Source of the DNA: DASWJZ01 sp963846475
Lineage (GTDB): Bacteria; Pseudomonadota; Alphaproteobacteria; Rhizobiales; Afifellaceae
Direction: 5' to 3'
NCBI GenBank assembly: GCA_963846475.1
Contig: CAWJVZ010000004.1
Location: forward strand, 868,001-932,000
DNA: 64,000 nt
A program made the translations under genes and the position numbers. The stretch's first letter is position 1. Every line of letters starts with the position of its first letter. Positions 54,566 to 63,620 of the stretch are shown here, one piece after another. The notes beneath the pieces are model-generated. The model had not been told where the DNA came from, did no database searches, and saw nothing but the letters and a program-made list of their open reading frames with translations.

Positions 54566-55966
54566 ATGGCCAGTTCCCCAAGCATGCTCGATTCCGCCGC
54601 GGCGCCGTCGCTGGAGAGTTGGCGGCGGACGGTTGAGAAGGCTCTGAGCGGCGGCGATTTCGCTTCGCTGCAATCGCGCACGCGCGACGGTCTCGTCATC
54701 GAGCCACTCTATGAAGGCCGCCGGGATTTGCTCACGCTGCCCGGCCGCGGCCCGGCACCCTGGAAGATCGTCCAGATCGTCGACGACCCGGATCCGGAAC
54801 GCGGCAATGAGCAGGCGCTGGAGGATCTTAGAGGCGGCGCTACGGGTCTCGCTCTGCGCTTTGCCGGTGCGCCTGCGGCAGCCGCCTTCGGACTGCCGCC
54901 CAGCGAGGAAGCGTTGCAAATCGTTCTCCAGGACGTCGACCTCGCATCGATTCATCTCCGCATCGATCCGCATCCGACGGCGCCTGGGATGGCCCACCGG
55001 CTGGCGGACCTCGTCGCTCGGCGTGGCATTGCCCCCGAGCGGACGGATATTTCCTTCGGGCTCGACCCGATCTCGGTCCTCGCCGTTCAGGGCAACTCAG
55101 TCGATCCGGGAGAATTCGTCTCCTGCTTCCGCAAACTCCAGTCTGCGTCCTTCCGGGGTGGGCTTGCCACCCTCGACGGCCGCATTTTTCACGAGGCTGG
55201 CGCAACTGAGGCGCAAGAGCTCGCGGCAATCCTGGCCGCGGCGGCCTGGTGGCTGAGAGCGCTCGACAGCGCGGGCGTTCCTCTGAACACCGCGCTCGGC
55301 TTGTTCGAAGCGAGCCTCGCTGCCGACCGCGAGCAGCTTCTCTCGGTCGCAAAAGTCCGGGCGCTCCGGCTTCTTTTTGCACGCATCCAGGAGCTCTGCG
55401 GCGCTCCCCCGGCGCCGCTCAGAATCCATGCCGAGACGGGCCGCCGCATGATGGCGCGTGCCGATCCGCCTACGAACCTGCTGCGCACGACGATCGCCGC
55501 CTTTGCCGCAGGCGTGGGCGGTGCCGACAGCGTGGCCATCCTGCCCTACACTGTCGCGCTCGGACTTGCCGACCGCAGTGCCCGCGCCCTGGCCCGCAAT
55601 GCGCAGCATATCCTCATCGAGGAGGCGCAGCTCCACCGAGTGGACGATCCGGCGGCTGGTTCGGGTGCGGTCGAAGCGCTGACCGGTGCGCTTGCCGAGC
55701 GGGCCTGGGAGGAATTCCAGACGATCGAGCGCGAAGGGGGCATTGTCGAGAGCCTCCGCTCCAACGACCTGCCGGCGCGCATCGCCGAAGCTCGCGACGC
55801 ACTCAAACGCGAGCTGGCGGGCGGCGCGGCGCCGCTCGTCGGAGCGACGGCGTACAGGGCTACGAACGAGCAGCCCTCTCCCGCGGAGCGCGAGCCTTCC
55901 GTGGTGCCGTCGAGCTCGAGCAGGCTCTCGCCGATCCGGCTCGAAACCCTGGCGGCGACTGTCTGA
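54566..55966 (+). CDS. mutA: methylmalonyl-CoA mutase small (beta) subunit
   Basis: This is a 466-residue non-catalytic subunit homologue of the mutase. It has the TIM-barrel substrate-like region RDGLVIEPLYEGRRDLL near 37 and later RIHAETGRRMMARADPPTNLLRTTIAAFAAGVGGADS near 285. It lacks the cobalamin-binding signature in its C-terminus, as expected for MutA. Its stop TGA overlaps the mutB start ATG (TGATG). Together with MutB it converts (R)-methylmalonyl-CoA to succinyl-CoA in propionate metabolism. Confidence 0.85.
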   Translation: MASSPSMLDSAAAPSLESWRRTVEKALSGGDFASLQSRTRDGLVIEPLYEGRRDLLTLPGRGPAPWKIVQIVDDPDPERGNEQALEDLRGGATGLALRFAGAPAAAAFGLPPSEEALQIVLQDVDLASIHLRIDPHPTAPGMAHRLADLVARRGIAPERTDISFGLDPISVLAVQGNSVDPGEFVSCFRKLQSASFRGGLATLDGRIFHEAGATEAQELAAILAAAAWWLRALDSAGVPLNTALGLFEASLAADREQLLSVAKVRALRLLFARIQELCGAPPAPLRIHAETGRRMMARADPPTNLLRTTIAAFAAGVGGADSVAILPYTVALGLADRSARALARNAQHILIEEAQLHRVDDPAAGSGAVEALTGALAERAWEEFQTIEREGGIVESLRSNDLPARIAEARDALKRELAGGAAPLVGATAYRATNEQPSPAEREPSVVPSSSSRLSPIRLETLAATV

Positions 55967-58126
55967 TGGTCCCGCCGGATTTCACAAAAATCCCGTGGAG
56001 GCGGCCGGAGCTCGCGGCTGACGCGGCTTCCGCGCCCGGCTGGACAACTCCGGAGGGCATCACGGTCAAGCCGTCCTACTCGCCGGCCGACCTTGCCGGG
56101 CTTAGCGGCCTCGATACTGCGCCAGGCCTGCCGCCCTATCTCCGCGGCCCGTATCCGACCATGTACGTCCAGAAACCCTGGACGATCCGGCAATATGCCG
56201 GGTTCTCCACGGCACGCGAGTCCAACGCCTTCTACCGGCGCAACCTGGCCGCCGGCCAGAAGGGTCTCTCCGTCGCCTTCGACCTGCCGACCCACCGCGG
56301 CTACGACTCCGATCACCCGCGCGTCGCCGGCGACGTCGGCATGGCCGGCGTGGCAATCGATTCCATCCTCGACATGCAGGAGCTCTTTTCGGGCATCCCG
56401 CTCGGCGAGATGACGGTATCCATGACCATGAACGGCGCCGTCCTGCCGATCATGGCGCTCTATATCGTCGCGGCGGAGCGTCACGGTGTGCCGCCGGCGG
56501 AGCTCGCCGGCACGATTCAGAACGACATCCTCAAGGAATTCCTGGTCCGCAACACCTACATCTACCCGCCGCGCCATTCGCTGCGGATCGTCTCGGACAT
56601 CTTTGCCTATACGTCCGAGCACATGCCGAAGTTCAACCCGATCTCGATTTCCGGCTATCACATGCAGGAGGCGGGCGCGACCGCCGACCTGGAGCTTGCC
56701 TATACGCTGGCCGACGGCCTGGAATATGTCCGCGCCGGCATCGCCGGTGGGCTCGACGTCGATCGCTTCGCGCCGCGCCTCTCCTTCTTCTTCGGCATCG
56801 GCATGAATTTTTTCATGGAGGTGGCAAAGCTGCGCGCGGCCCGTCTCCTCTGGGCTCAGCTGATGGGGCAAAAATTCGCTCCGAAGGATCCGCGTTCGCT
56901 GGCGCTCCGCACCCATTGCCAGACATCCGGCTGGTCGCTGACCGCCCAGGACCCCTTCAACAACGTCGCCCGCACCATGATCGAAGCGATGGCCGCCACC
57001 CAGGGCGGCACACAGTCGCTGCACACCAATTCGCTCGACGAGGCGCTGGCGCTGCCGACGGATTTCTCCGCCCGCATCGCCCGCAATACGCAACTGGTGC
57101 TGGCGCTTGAATCCGGCACGACGCGAACCATCGATCCCTGGGGCGGGTCGTACTACGTCGAGCGCCTGACCGCAGATCTGGCCGCGCGGGCGCTCGAGCA
57201 TATCCATGAGGTGGAGGCGCTCGGCGGCATGGCGCAGGCGATCGCCACGGGCACGCCGAAGCTGCGCATCGAGGAATCCGCCGCGCGGGTTCAGGCGCGA
57301 ATCGACTCGGGCAGGCAGGTCGTCGTCGGCGTGAATCGGTATCGGAGCAGCGAGGCCGCGGAGATCGAGATCCTCAAGGTCGATAACCAATCGGTGCGGG
57401 CCGAGCAGATCGCCAAGCTCGAGAAGCTTCGCGCCGAGCGGGACAGCGCCGCCGTGGCCCAAGCCGTCGAGGCGCTGACGTCTGCGGCGCGCGGCAGCGG
57501 AAATCTGCTCGCCGCCTCCGTCCAAGCGGCGCGAGCCGGCGCTACGGTCGGTGAAATGAGTACCGGCTTTGGAGCGGGCCTTTGGCCGCCACGCCGCCGA
57601 GAGCCGCGCCGTTACCGGCCTCTACCGGCACGAGGTCGATGCGGACAGCACGGCCGTCGACCGCGTCCGCGCCATGACCGAGGATTTTGCGCGCAACGAC
57701 GGGCGCCGCCCGCGTATCCTCGTTGCCAAGATGGGTCAGGACGGCCATGACCGCGGTCAGAAGGTGATCGCCTCCGGCTTTGCCGATCTCGGCTTCGACG
57801 TCGATATCGGCCCGCTCTTCGCCACGCCCGACGAAGCGGCCCGCCAGGCGGCGGAGAACAATGTCCACGCCATCGGGATTTCGTCGCTCGCCGCCGGCCA
57901 TCTGACGCTTCTGCCTGCGCTTAAGGCAGCCCTTGAGGAGCGCCGCCGCGGCGACATCGTCATCGTGGTCGGCGGGGTGATTCCCTCGCAGGATTACGAG
58001 GCGTTGCAGGCGGCGGGCGTGGCGGCGATCTTTCCGCCCGGCACGGCGATCCCAGCGGCGGCAGAAGAGCTTCTCGAAGAGCTGAACCGGCGGCTGGGAT
58101 ACGCCCAGCGCACCGCCGCTGAATAA
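55966..58126 (+). CDS. mutB: methylmalonyl-CoA mutase large (alpha) subunit, one frame break
   Basis: After correction this is a 719-residue coenzyme-B12 mutase. The catalytic domain holds LRGPYPTMYVQKPWTIRQYAGFSTARESN near 60-88, with the diagnostic Tyr (codon 56194-56196), then GLSVAFDLPTHRGYDSDHPR, RTHCQTSGWSLT and GGTQSLHTNSLDEALALP. The fused B12 domain at the C-terminus has LVAKMGQDGHDRGQKVIASGF (His axial ligand) and GISSLAAGHLTLLP. An extra base near 57566 joins two frames around VGEMS and LERAFGRHAAESRAVTGLY. The Tyr and the fused B12 domain contrast with the hcmA gene at the window start. Confidence 0.9.
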
Positions 58127-58153
58127 TTGTCGAAGCACCAGGAGATAGGCGCA

Positions 58154-58474
58154 ATGCTTTGCACCACTACCACCAATGTAGAAGGCCGCCGCGTGCGCGA
58201 ATATCGCGGCCTCGTCATGGGCGAGGCCATTCTCGGCGCCAATGTGTTTCGCGACTTCTTCGCTGGCATTCGCGACATCGTCGGCGGTCGCTCCGGCGGC
58301 TACGAGAAAGCTTTGCGGGAGGCGCGGCAGATCGCCATCGGCGAGATGGAGGAGGAGGCGACGCGCCTGGGAGCGAACGCGGTGATCGGCGTCGATATCG
58401 ATTATGAGACGGTCGGCGAGAAGGGCTCGATGCTGATGGTTTCGGCCTCCGGGACGGCGGTGCTGCTGGAGTAA
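58154..58474 (+). CDS. YbjQ/UPF0145 heavy-metal-binding-like protein
   Basis: This is a 106-residue protein of the YbjQ (UPF0145) family. It starts LCTTTTNVEGRRVREYRGLVMGEAILG, contains GIRDIVGGRSGGYEKALREARQIAI and ends with NAVIGVDIDYETVG. It forms pentameric rings in known structures and its function is unknown. The ATG at 58154 has AGGAGA upstream. Its stop overlaps the following gene (TAATG). Confidence 0.85.
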   Translation: MLCTTTTNVEGRRVREYRGLVMGEAILGANVFRDFFAGIRDIVGGRSGGYEKALREARQIAIGEMEEEATRLGANAVIGVDIDYETVGEKGSMLMVSASGTAVLLE

Positions 58475-59856
58475 TGAGCCGGATGGGGCTCTCCCGCCGG
58501 GGGCTGCTGGCGTGCATGCTTGGCGTCAGTACCGGGTGCGTGCCCGGGCGCGCTCGGGCGCAAGGAGCACGCAGCCTCGTGGACGGTCTTCGCGGCGCGC
58601 TCGACGCCTCAGAGGAGGGGCTGGTGCCGGGCGCAGCGGACGACCAGAGCGCGCTCCTGGCGCAAGCGCTCGGCAAGGCGGAGGCGGCGGGGCAGGCGCT
58701 GTTCCTGCCGCCCGGGCGTTACGAGATTTCGGAGGTCGAGCTGCCCGGCCGCACCCAGCTGATCGGCGTGCCGGGAGAGACGCGGCTGGCGTTTCGCGGC
58801 GGCGCCTTCATGCTGCGCGCCCGCAATGCCGAACGGCTCAGGATGGAAGGCGTGGCGGTCGACGGGCTCGGCCTGCCGCTCGACGACGCCCCGGCGCTCC
58901 TCGACGCCGACAATGTCGACGACCTGGTGCTCGACGATTGCGCGTTTTCCGCCAGCGCCGCCGGCGCCGTGTCGCTCAGGGCATGCGCCGGGCGGGTCGA
59001 GCGCTCGAGCATCGCCGGCGCGCGCACGGTCGGGCTCGACCTCATGCAGTCGCGCGGCATGGCCGTCCTTGACAACGTCGTCGCCGAGTGCGGCGACACC
59101 GGCATTCTGGTCGGCCGCGACGAAGAGGGCGCCGACGACACGATCGTGCGCGGCAACCGGGTCAGCGGCATCCGCGCCGATTCCGGCGGCACCGGCCAGT
59201 ACGGCAACGGCATCAACCTCGCCCAGGCCAACGGCGTGATCGTCGCCGACAACCGCATCGACGACTGCGCCTTCTCGGCGATCCGCTGCTTCTCCTCCGA
59301 CGATCTTCAGGTCACCGGCAACATCGCGACGCGCTCCGGCGAGGTGGCGATCTATGTCGAATTCGCCTACGAGGGCGCCATCGTCGCCAACAATCTGATC
59401 GACGAGGCCGCCTACGGCATCTCCTTCGCCAATCTGATGACCTATGGCGGCCGGCTGGCGGTGTGCTCCGGCAACCTCATCCGCAATATCAGTGGCGTAT
59501 CGAGGCTGCCGCGCGGCGACGATGCGCTGCTCGGCGCCGGCATCGGCGCGGAGGCCGACATCGCCATCACCGGGAACGTCATCGACAACGCCCAGATAGG
59601 GCTGGAGCTCGGCTGGGGCGAATATCTCCGCAATATCGCGGCGACCGGCAACGTCATCCGCGGCTGCCCGGTGGGGGTCGGCGTCACCGTCGTGGAGGGC
59701 GCCGGCGCGGCGGTCATCTCGAACAATCTGATCTCGGGCGCCGACAAGGGCGCGATCCTCGGCATGCGGTGGGCGGAGGTCGTGACGGACGACCTCGCCG
59801 AGGGGGGTGCCGAGGACTACCCGCACCTCACCATAGCCGGAAACTCGGTCAGCTGA
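58474..59856 (+). CDS. Tat-exported right-handed beta-helix protein (TIGR03808 type)
   Basis: This is a 460-residue secreted protein. The N-terminus LSRRGLLACMLG is a twin-arginine signal. The body is built of repeated short strands typical of parallel beta-helix proteins: LVLDDCAFSASAAGA, GMAVLDNVVAECGDTGILV, VIVADNRIDDCAFSAIRCF and ITGNVIDNAQIGLELGW. It matches the TIGR03808 (twin-arginine translocated repetitive) protein found in rhizobia. It has a cysteine in the signal (ACML) but not a good lipobox. Function unknown; beta-helix proteins often bind or cut polysaccharide. It overlaps the YbjQ stop by one base. Confidence 0.85.
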   Translation: MSRMGLSRRGLLACMLGVSTGCVPGRARAQGARSLVDGLRGALDASEEGLVPGAADDQSALLAQALGKAEAAGQALFLPPGRYEISEVELPGRTQLIGVPGETRLAFRGGAFMLRARNAERLRMEGVAVDGLGLPLDDAPALLDADNVDDLVLDDCAFSASAAGAVSLRACAGRVERSSIAGARTVGLDLMQSRGMAVLDNVVAECGDTGILVGRDEEGADDTIVRGNRVSGIRADSGGTGQYGNGINLAQANGVIVADNRIDDCAFSAIRCFSSDDLQVTGNIATRSGEVAIYVEFAYEGAIVANNLIDEAAYGISFANLMTYGGRLAVCSGNLIRNISGVSRLPRGDDALLGAGIGAEADIAITGNVIDNAQIGLELGWGEYLRNIAATGNVIRGCPVGVGVTVVEGAGAAVISNNLISGADKGAILGMRWAEVVTDDLAEGGAEDYPHLTIAGNSVS

Positions 59857-60856
59857 GGCCGGCAAAAGCCTCCACGACCGCCCTCACCTCGCCGGCCTTG
59901 GCGCCGCGGCGGGTCGGCACCGGCGCCTCAGTCCAGCGGCGGAGCGCCGCTTCGTGCTCCGGCAAGAGGCGGGCGAGAATGGCGGCCATCATGGCGCGCG
60001 AGGCGCGTGTGGAACCGTCATCGCATTTCAGCGCCACGCCGATGCCGCGCCGCGGCAACGCCGCGCAGAATACGCCCTCGGCGCCGGTCTTGATGAGGGC
60101 CGCGCCTTGCAGGAGCTCCATGGCGTCGGTGCAGAAGCGGCCGGTGCCGGCGACGTAATAGGGCGCGGAAACGGCGGCTTGGTAGAGCCGCCTGGCGGCC
60201 GCGGCGCGCTCGGGCGACAGGCCGGTCCCGGTGCCGAAGCGGGCGAAGCCGCGGGCGAGCGCCGTGAGCGGCACGGCATAGGTCGGGATCGAGCAGCCGT
60301 CGGTGCCGCAATGGTCCTCGGCATGCGCGGCGCCGGTCAGGCTCTCCATCGCCTCGCGCACCGCCTCCTGGACGGGATGGCGCGCCGAGACGTAGCCGTG
60401 ATGGTCGACGCCGAGCTGCTTGGCGAGCGCCAGGAAATTGGCGTGTTTTCCGGAGCAATTGTTGTGCAGCTGGCTCGGCTTTTCGCCGCGGCGGACGAGC
60501 TCCGCCTCGGAGGCCCCGTGGCTCGGCATGTGGACGCCGCATTCCAGCTCCGCCTCGCCGAAGCCGATGGAGGCGAGCATGGCGGCGACGCCTTCCACAT
60601 GCGCCGGCTCGCCGCCATGCGAGGCCTGCGCCAGCGCGAGCTCGCGGGCGCCGAAGCCAAAAGCATCCGCAGCGCCGCTTTCCACCATCGGCAGCGCCTG
60701 GATGGCTTTCACGGCCGAGCGCGGAAATACCGGGAGCTCGACCTCGCCCAGCGTGCAGAACGCGCCGCCGTCGGCGTCGCGGATGGCTACGGCGCCGCGG
60801 TGCCGGCTCTCGATCCGCTCGCCGCGCGTCACCTCCACGAGCACCGGATTGGTCAT
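59849..60856 (-). CDS. L-asparaginase, Rhizobium-etli type II (zinc, PF06089)
   Basis: This is a 335-residue asparaginase of the PF06089 (ReAIV/ReAV) family, unrelated to E. coli-type asparaginases. Key residues are visible: the SxxK catalytic pair in FPRSAVKAIQ (Ser47, Lys50), the zinc-site Cys and Lys in HNNCSGKHANFL near 132, and the second zinc Cys in HCGTDGCSIPTY near 185. It hydrolyses L-asparagine to aspartate and ammonia. Its 3' end overlaps the convergent beta-helix gene by 8 bp. It stands alone. Confidence 0.88.
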   Translation of the reverse strand: MTNPVLVEVTRGERIESRHRGAVAIRDADGGAFCTLGEVELPVFPRSAVKAIQALPMVESGAADAFGFGARELALAQASHGGEPAHVEGVAAMLASIGFGEAELECGVHMPSHGASEAELVRRGEKPSQLHNNCSGKHANFLALAKQLGVDHHGYVSARHPVQEAVREAMESLTGAAHAEDHCGTDGCSIPTYAVPLTALARGFARFGTGTGLSPERAAAARRLYQAAVSAPYYVAGTGRFCTDAMELLQGAALIKTGAEGVFCAALPRRGIGVALKCDDGSTRASRAMMAAILARLLPEHEAALRRWTEAPVPTRRGAKAGEVRAVVEAFAGLS

Positions 60857-60930
60857 AATTTCTCCCGGGGGGACATGCAGGCTCCGCTCCGGCGACCTAT
60901 TTGCGGGACCCGCACCTTAGCAAGAAGCCG

Positions 60931-61671
60931 ATGCGCAAAGTGCTCAAATATTCCCTGCTTGTCATTCTCCTGGTCTTCATCGCGCCGGTGCTCGCCCATG
61001 CCGCCCTGTGGCTGTCGGTAGAGCGCCCGCGGAGCTGGCGCGACGCCGACTGGTCGAGCGCCAGGACGCTGCCGGACCCGGGCGACGAAACCGACGCCAG
61101 CATCCGCATCATGGCGGCGCGGGCCGGCGGCCTGAAGGGCGCCGTTTCCGTTCATACCTGGCTGGTTCTAAAACCCGCCGGCACCGGCCCCTACGACCGC
61201 TACGAGGTGGTCGGCTGGGGCAATCCGCTGCGCCGCAACGGCTATCCCGCCGACGGGCGCTGGTATTCCAACGACCCGGTCGTCATCTACGAGCTGAAGG
61301 GCGAAGAGGCGGAGCGGCTCCTGCCAAAGGTGGAACAGGCGATCCGCGCCTATCAATTCTCGGAGCGCGGCAGCTACCGCATATGGCCGGGCCCGAACTC
61401 CAACACTTTTGTGGCGAGCGTGCTCGCCGCCGTTCCCGAGCTTACGGTGACCATGCCGCCGACCGCCGTCGGCCGCGATTTTCCGGCGGGCCCATGGCTC
61501 CGCCGCCTGCCCGGCGGCGGTTTTTCGGCCTCGCTCGGCGGTTTTGCCGGCGTGACGATCGGGCTTCGGCAGGGGCTGGAGGTGAACCTCCTGGGCCTCG
61601 TCGCCGGCGTGCGTTTTCGCGAGCCGGCGATCATCCTGCCGGGCTTCGGGGCGCTGGGCGAGCGGTTCTGA
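60931..61671 (+). CDS. DUF3750 membrane-anchored protein
   Basis: This is a 246-residue protein with an N-terminal membrane span (LLVILLVFIAPVLAHAALW) and the DUF3750 core: VSVHTWLVLKPAG, YEVVGWGNPLRRNGYPADGRWY and IWPGPNSNTFVASVL. I start it at ATG 60931, the first Met before the span; a TTG 30 bp earlier is possible. The Asn-Ser-Asn-Thr-Phe region is the most conserved part of the family and may be catalytic. Its function is unknown. Confidence 0.8.
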   Translation: MRKVLKYSLLVILLVFIAPVLAHAALWLSVERPRSWRDADWSSARTLPDPGDETDASIRIMAARAGGLKGAVSVHTWLVLKPAGTGPYDRYEVVGWGNPLRRNGYPADGRWYSNDPVVIYELKGEEAERLLPKVEQAIRAYQFSERGSYRIWPGPNSNTFVASVLAAVPELTVTMPPTAVGRDFPAGPWLRRLPGGGFSASLGGFAGVTIGLRQGLEVNLLGLVAGVRFREPAIILPGFGALGERF

Positions 61672-61694
61672 AGGAAGCAATTGGGGCCGCTAGC

Positions 61695-61726
61695 GTAGCC
61701 CGGATGAAGCGAAGCGAAATCCGGGG
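61695..61726 (+). repeat. REP copy 1
   Basis: It begins GTAGCCCGGATGAAGCGAAG and ends with CGAAATCCGGGG, folding into an imperfect palindrome. It lies in the gap after the DUF3750 gene. Confidence 0.9.
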
Positions 61727-61787
61727 AGTCCTTCGTCGTTCGAGATCGGCGGCCCGGACTATCCTTGAGCTATTCGCGCAGGCGATG

Positions 61788-61820
61788 CCCCGGATTTCGC
61801 TGACGCTCCATCCGGGCTAC
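61788..61820 (-). repeat. REP copy 2 (inverted)
   Basis: This is an inverted copy of the 61695-61726 repeat, with TGACGCTCCA in place of the usual CTTCGC loop. Copies 1 and 2 form a facing pair about 61 bp apart. Confidence 0.85.
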
Positions 61821-61845
61821 GGGCTTCCGACGTTTCGAAGTAGCT

Positions 61846-61875
61846 TACCCGGATGAAGCGAAGCGAAATCCGGGG
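61846..61875 (+). repeat. REP copy 3, directly before the RAYT gene
   Basis: TACCCGGATGAAGCGAAGC and a CGAAATCCGGGG end; it finishes 11 bp before the RAYT start codon. Confidence 0.9.
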
Positions 61876-61886
61876 TATCGTTCCTC

Positions 61887-62436
61887 ATGGTCCGATATCG
61901 GCGGAACTTGGTTCCTGGCGGAACCTACTTCTTTACCGTCACACTCGCCGACCGCCGCTCGCACGCTCTCGTCGAGAATGTCGGTGCGCTGCGATCCGCG
62001 TTCCGGCTGGTCCGACTACAACGTCCCTTCGCGATCGAAGCTATCGTAGTTCTCCCCGACCATCTCCATTCCATCCTGACGCTCCCCGAGGGAGATTCGG
62101 ACTTTTCCAGCCGTTGGCGGCATATCAAGAGCTCTTTCAGCCGGCAGGTAGCCGCCAACTCCGAATATCTAAAGCCTAAACAGCAAGGGCGAGCATGCCC
62201 TCTGGCAGCGGCGGTTCTGGGAACACACGATCCGGGACGACGAGGACTTCTCCCGCCATTTCGATTACGTCCACTTCAACCCGGTTCGACATGGCCTCGT
62301 ATCTCGCGTGCGGGACTGGCCGTACTCGTCTTTCCACAGCTACGTTCGGCGCGGCTGGTTGACGGACGACTGGGGCGGGGATGCGAGTGAAGCGAGCTCC
62401 GGTTTCGGGGAGCGGATCGGCGGACCACGCGTATGA
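61887..62436 (+). CDS. REP-associated tyrosine transposase (RAYT), one frame break
   Basis: After correction this is a 182-residue Y1 transposase of the IS200/IS605-like TnpA_REP family. The N-terminus MVRYRRNLVPGGTYFFTVTLADR is standard for RAYTs. The metal-binding HUH motif is His-Leu-His in VVLPDHLHSIL near 59. The catalytic Tyr is in FDYVHFNPVRHGL near 128, in the second frame. An extra base near 62188 breaks the frame between KQQ and GEHALWQRRFWEH. REP copies flank it on both sides. RAYTs are domesticated single-copy enzymes that move REP sequences. The break may be an error or true inactivation. Confidence 0.85.
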
Positions 62437-62461
62437 TTGCAGAGCTGACCTGCAGGCGTTG

Positions 62462-62494
62462 CCCCGGATTTCGCTTACGCTCCATCCGGGCTAC
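62462..62494 (-). repeat. REP copy 4 (inverted), directly after the RAYT gene
   Basis: CCCCGGATTTCGCTTACGC and a CCATCCGGGCTAC end; inverted relative to copy 3, so the RAYT gene is bracketed by a facing pair. Confidence 0.9.
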
Positions 62495-62524
62495 GGGTTA
62501 CCGGCGCCCGCAGGAGAAGCATAA

Positions 62525-62839
62525 ATGGCCTGGCTCTACCTCCTCTTCGCCGGCCTTTTTGAGGTCGGCTGGGCGATCGGCCTCAAATACACCGACGGCT
62601 TCACCCGCATCGTCCCGACGATCTGGACAGTGGCCAGCATGATCGTCAGCCTCGCCCTGCTCGGCCTGGCGCTGAAGACGCTGCCGGTCGGCACCGGCTA
62701 TGCGGTGTGGACCGGCATCGGCACCATCGGCACGGCGATTCTCGGCATCGTGCTTCTCGGCGAGCCGGCCACCGCGCTCCGGCTCGCCTGCATCGGGCTC
62801 ATCCTTGCCGGGATCGTCGGCCTCAAGCTCGTTTCCTGA
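62525..62839 (+). CDS. SMR-family exporter, SugE/Gdx type
   Basis: This is a 104-residue four-span small multidrug resistance protein. MAWLYLLFAGLFEVGWAIGLKY contains the membrane Glu used for coupling (residue 13). The Gly-rich segment GYAVWTGIGTIGTAILGIV is typical of the SugE/Gdx branch that exports guanidinium. GCAGGAGAAGC lies just upstream of ATG 62525. The upstream intergenic DNA is a REP element, and I see no guanidine riboswitch. It acts as an antiparallel dimer in the inner membrane. Confidence 0.87.
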   Translation: MAWLYLLFAGLFEVGWAIGLKYTDGFTRIVPTIWTVASMIVSLALLGLALKTLPVGTGYAVWTGIGTIGTAILGIVLLGEPATALRLACIGLILAGIVGLKLVS

Positions 62840-62897
62840 GCGGGAGGGGTTCGGCGCTTTGGTTCCAGCATGTGCCGAGGACGAGCCCACACTTCTG

Positions 62898-62926
62898 TTG
62901 ACTTCTACACTTGTGTGGCATACCAC
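62898..62926 (+). promoter_or_regulatory. possible hicAB promoter and operator
   Basis: TTGACT (62898-62903) is a fair -35 box, with TACCAC 17 bases later as a weak -10. Between them lies the inverted repeat ACAC-TT-GTGT (62907-62916), a possible binding site for the HicB antitoxin, which represses its own operon in known systems. Confidence 0.35.
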
Positions 62927-62931
62927 CGTCT

Positions 62932-63120
62932 ATGAATGCTCAGGAACTCAAGAAGCTTCTCGCCAAACAGGGCTGCAGCTTTGAAAACCACAAGGGCGGC
63001 AGCGGACATCTGACGGTGCGCCGGGGCGATCGAGTGGCGCAGCTGCCGATGCACGGGAGCCGCAAGGAACTCGGCACGGGCTTGGTGAATGCGATCTTGA
63101 AGGAACTCGGACCGAAATGA
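62932..63120 (+). CDS. hicA: HicA mRNA-interferase toxin
   Basis: This is a 62-residue double-stranded-RNA-binding-like toxin. The conserved pattern is ELKKLLAKQGCSFENHKGGSGHLTV, with the catalytic His in GGSGHLTV at residue 27, and LPMHGSRKELGTGLVNAILKEL. It would cleave mRNA when freed from the antitoxin. The start at 62932 gives the usual HicA N-terminus. The stop overlaps the hicB ATG (ATGA), so toxin and antitoxin are translationally coupled. Confidence 0.92.
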   Translation: MNAQELKKLLAKQGCSFENHKGGSGHLTVRRGDRVAQLPMHGSRKELGTGLVNAILKELGPK

Positions 63121-63578
63121 AGAGCCCGCAATATCGATGCACTTACGAGCCGGACGACAACGACACGCTCTTTGTCAGGTGTCCGGCTTTTCCGGAAGTC
63201 ATCACCTACAGTGAAGACGTGCAGCATGCCCGGCGAAACGCGCTAGCCGCGATCGAGGAAGCAATCGCTGCCCGTATCGCCGATGGGCGCGAAATTCCCG
63301 ATTCCACGCCGACGAGCCAATTCACCGGCTCAAACGACTTCTGGGTCATGCTTCCGCAGCTCACGGCCCAGAAGGCTCTCCTCTACAATCTTCTGCCTCG
63401 CGTCGGTATCACCCGCGCCGAGCTTGCGCGCCGGCTCAACTGGCATCGCGAACAAGTCGACCGCCTCTTCAGGCTCGATCACGCCTCCAAGGCTGACCAG
63501 TTGGAGGCAGCTTTTGAGGCCATGGGGCGCGAAGTCGAAGTCAACGTCGTTGAGAAATCTCCTCCCACGCCGCTTTGA
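63117..63578 (+). CDS. hicB: HicB antitoxin
   Basis: This is a 153-residue antitoxin. The N-terminal half is the RNase-H-like domain (RCPAFPEVITYSEDVQHARRNALAAIEEAI) that covers the toxin. The C-terminal half is a helix-turn-helix domain (VGITRAELARRLNWHREQVDRLFRLDHASKADQLEAAFEAMG) used to bind its own operator. It is in the same operon as hicA. The pair sits just downstream of the REP/RAYT locus, in an accessory-looking stretch. Confidence 0.9.
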   Translation: MKSPQYRCTYEPDDNDTLFVRCPAFPEVITYSEDVQHARRNALAAIEEAIAARIADGREIPDSTPTSQFTGSNDFWVMLPQLTAQKALLYNLLPRVGITRAELARRLNWHREQVDRLFRLDHASKADQLEAAFEAMGREVEVNVVEKSPPTPL

Positions 63579-63620
63579 TGGTCGGCGACCGATTTCCCGA
63601 CGTTCTACGAGGCCTACGCA

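Noticed and set aside
61695..62494. A complete insertion sequence of the IS200/IS605 type
   Set aside because: There is no TnpB and the ends are REP palindromes rather than IS ends. The protein N-terminus is RAYT-like, so this is a REP-associated enzyme.
62391..62524. Guanidine riboswitch upstream of the SugE-type gene
   Set aside because: The space is taken by the RAYT 3' end and a REP copy. I see no conserved riboswitch core.
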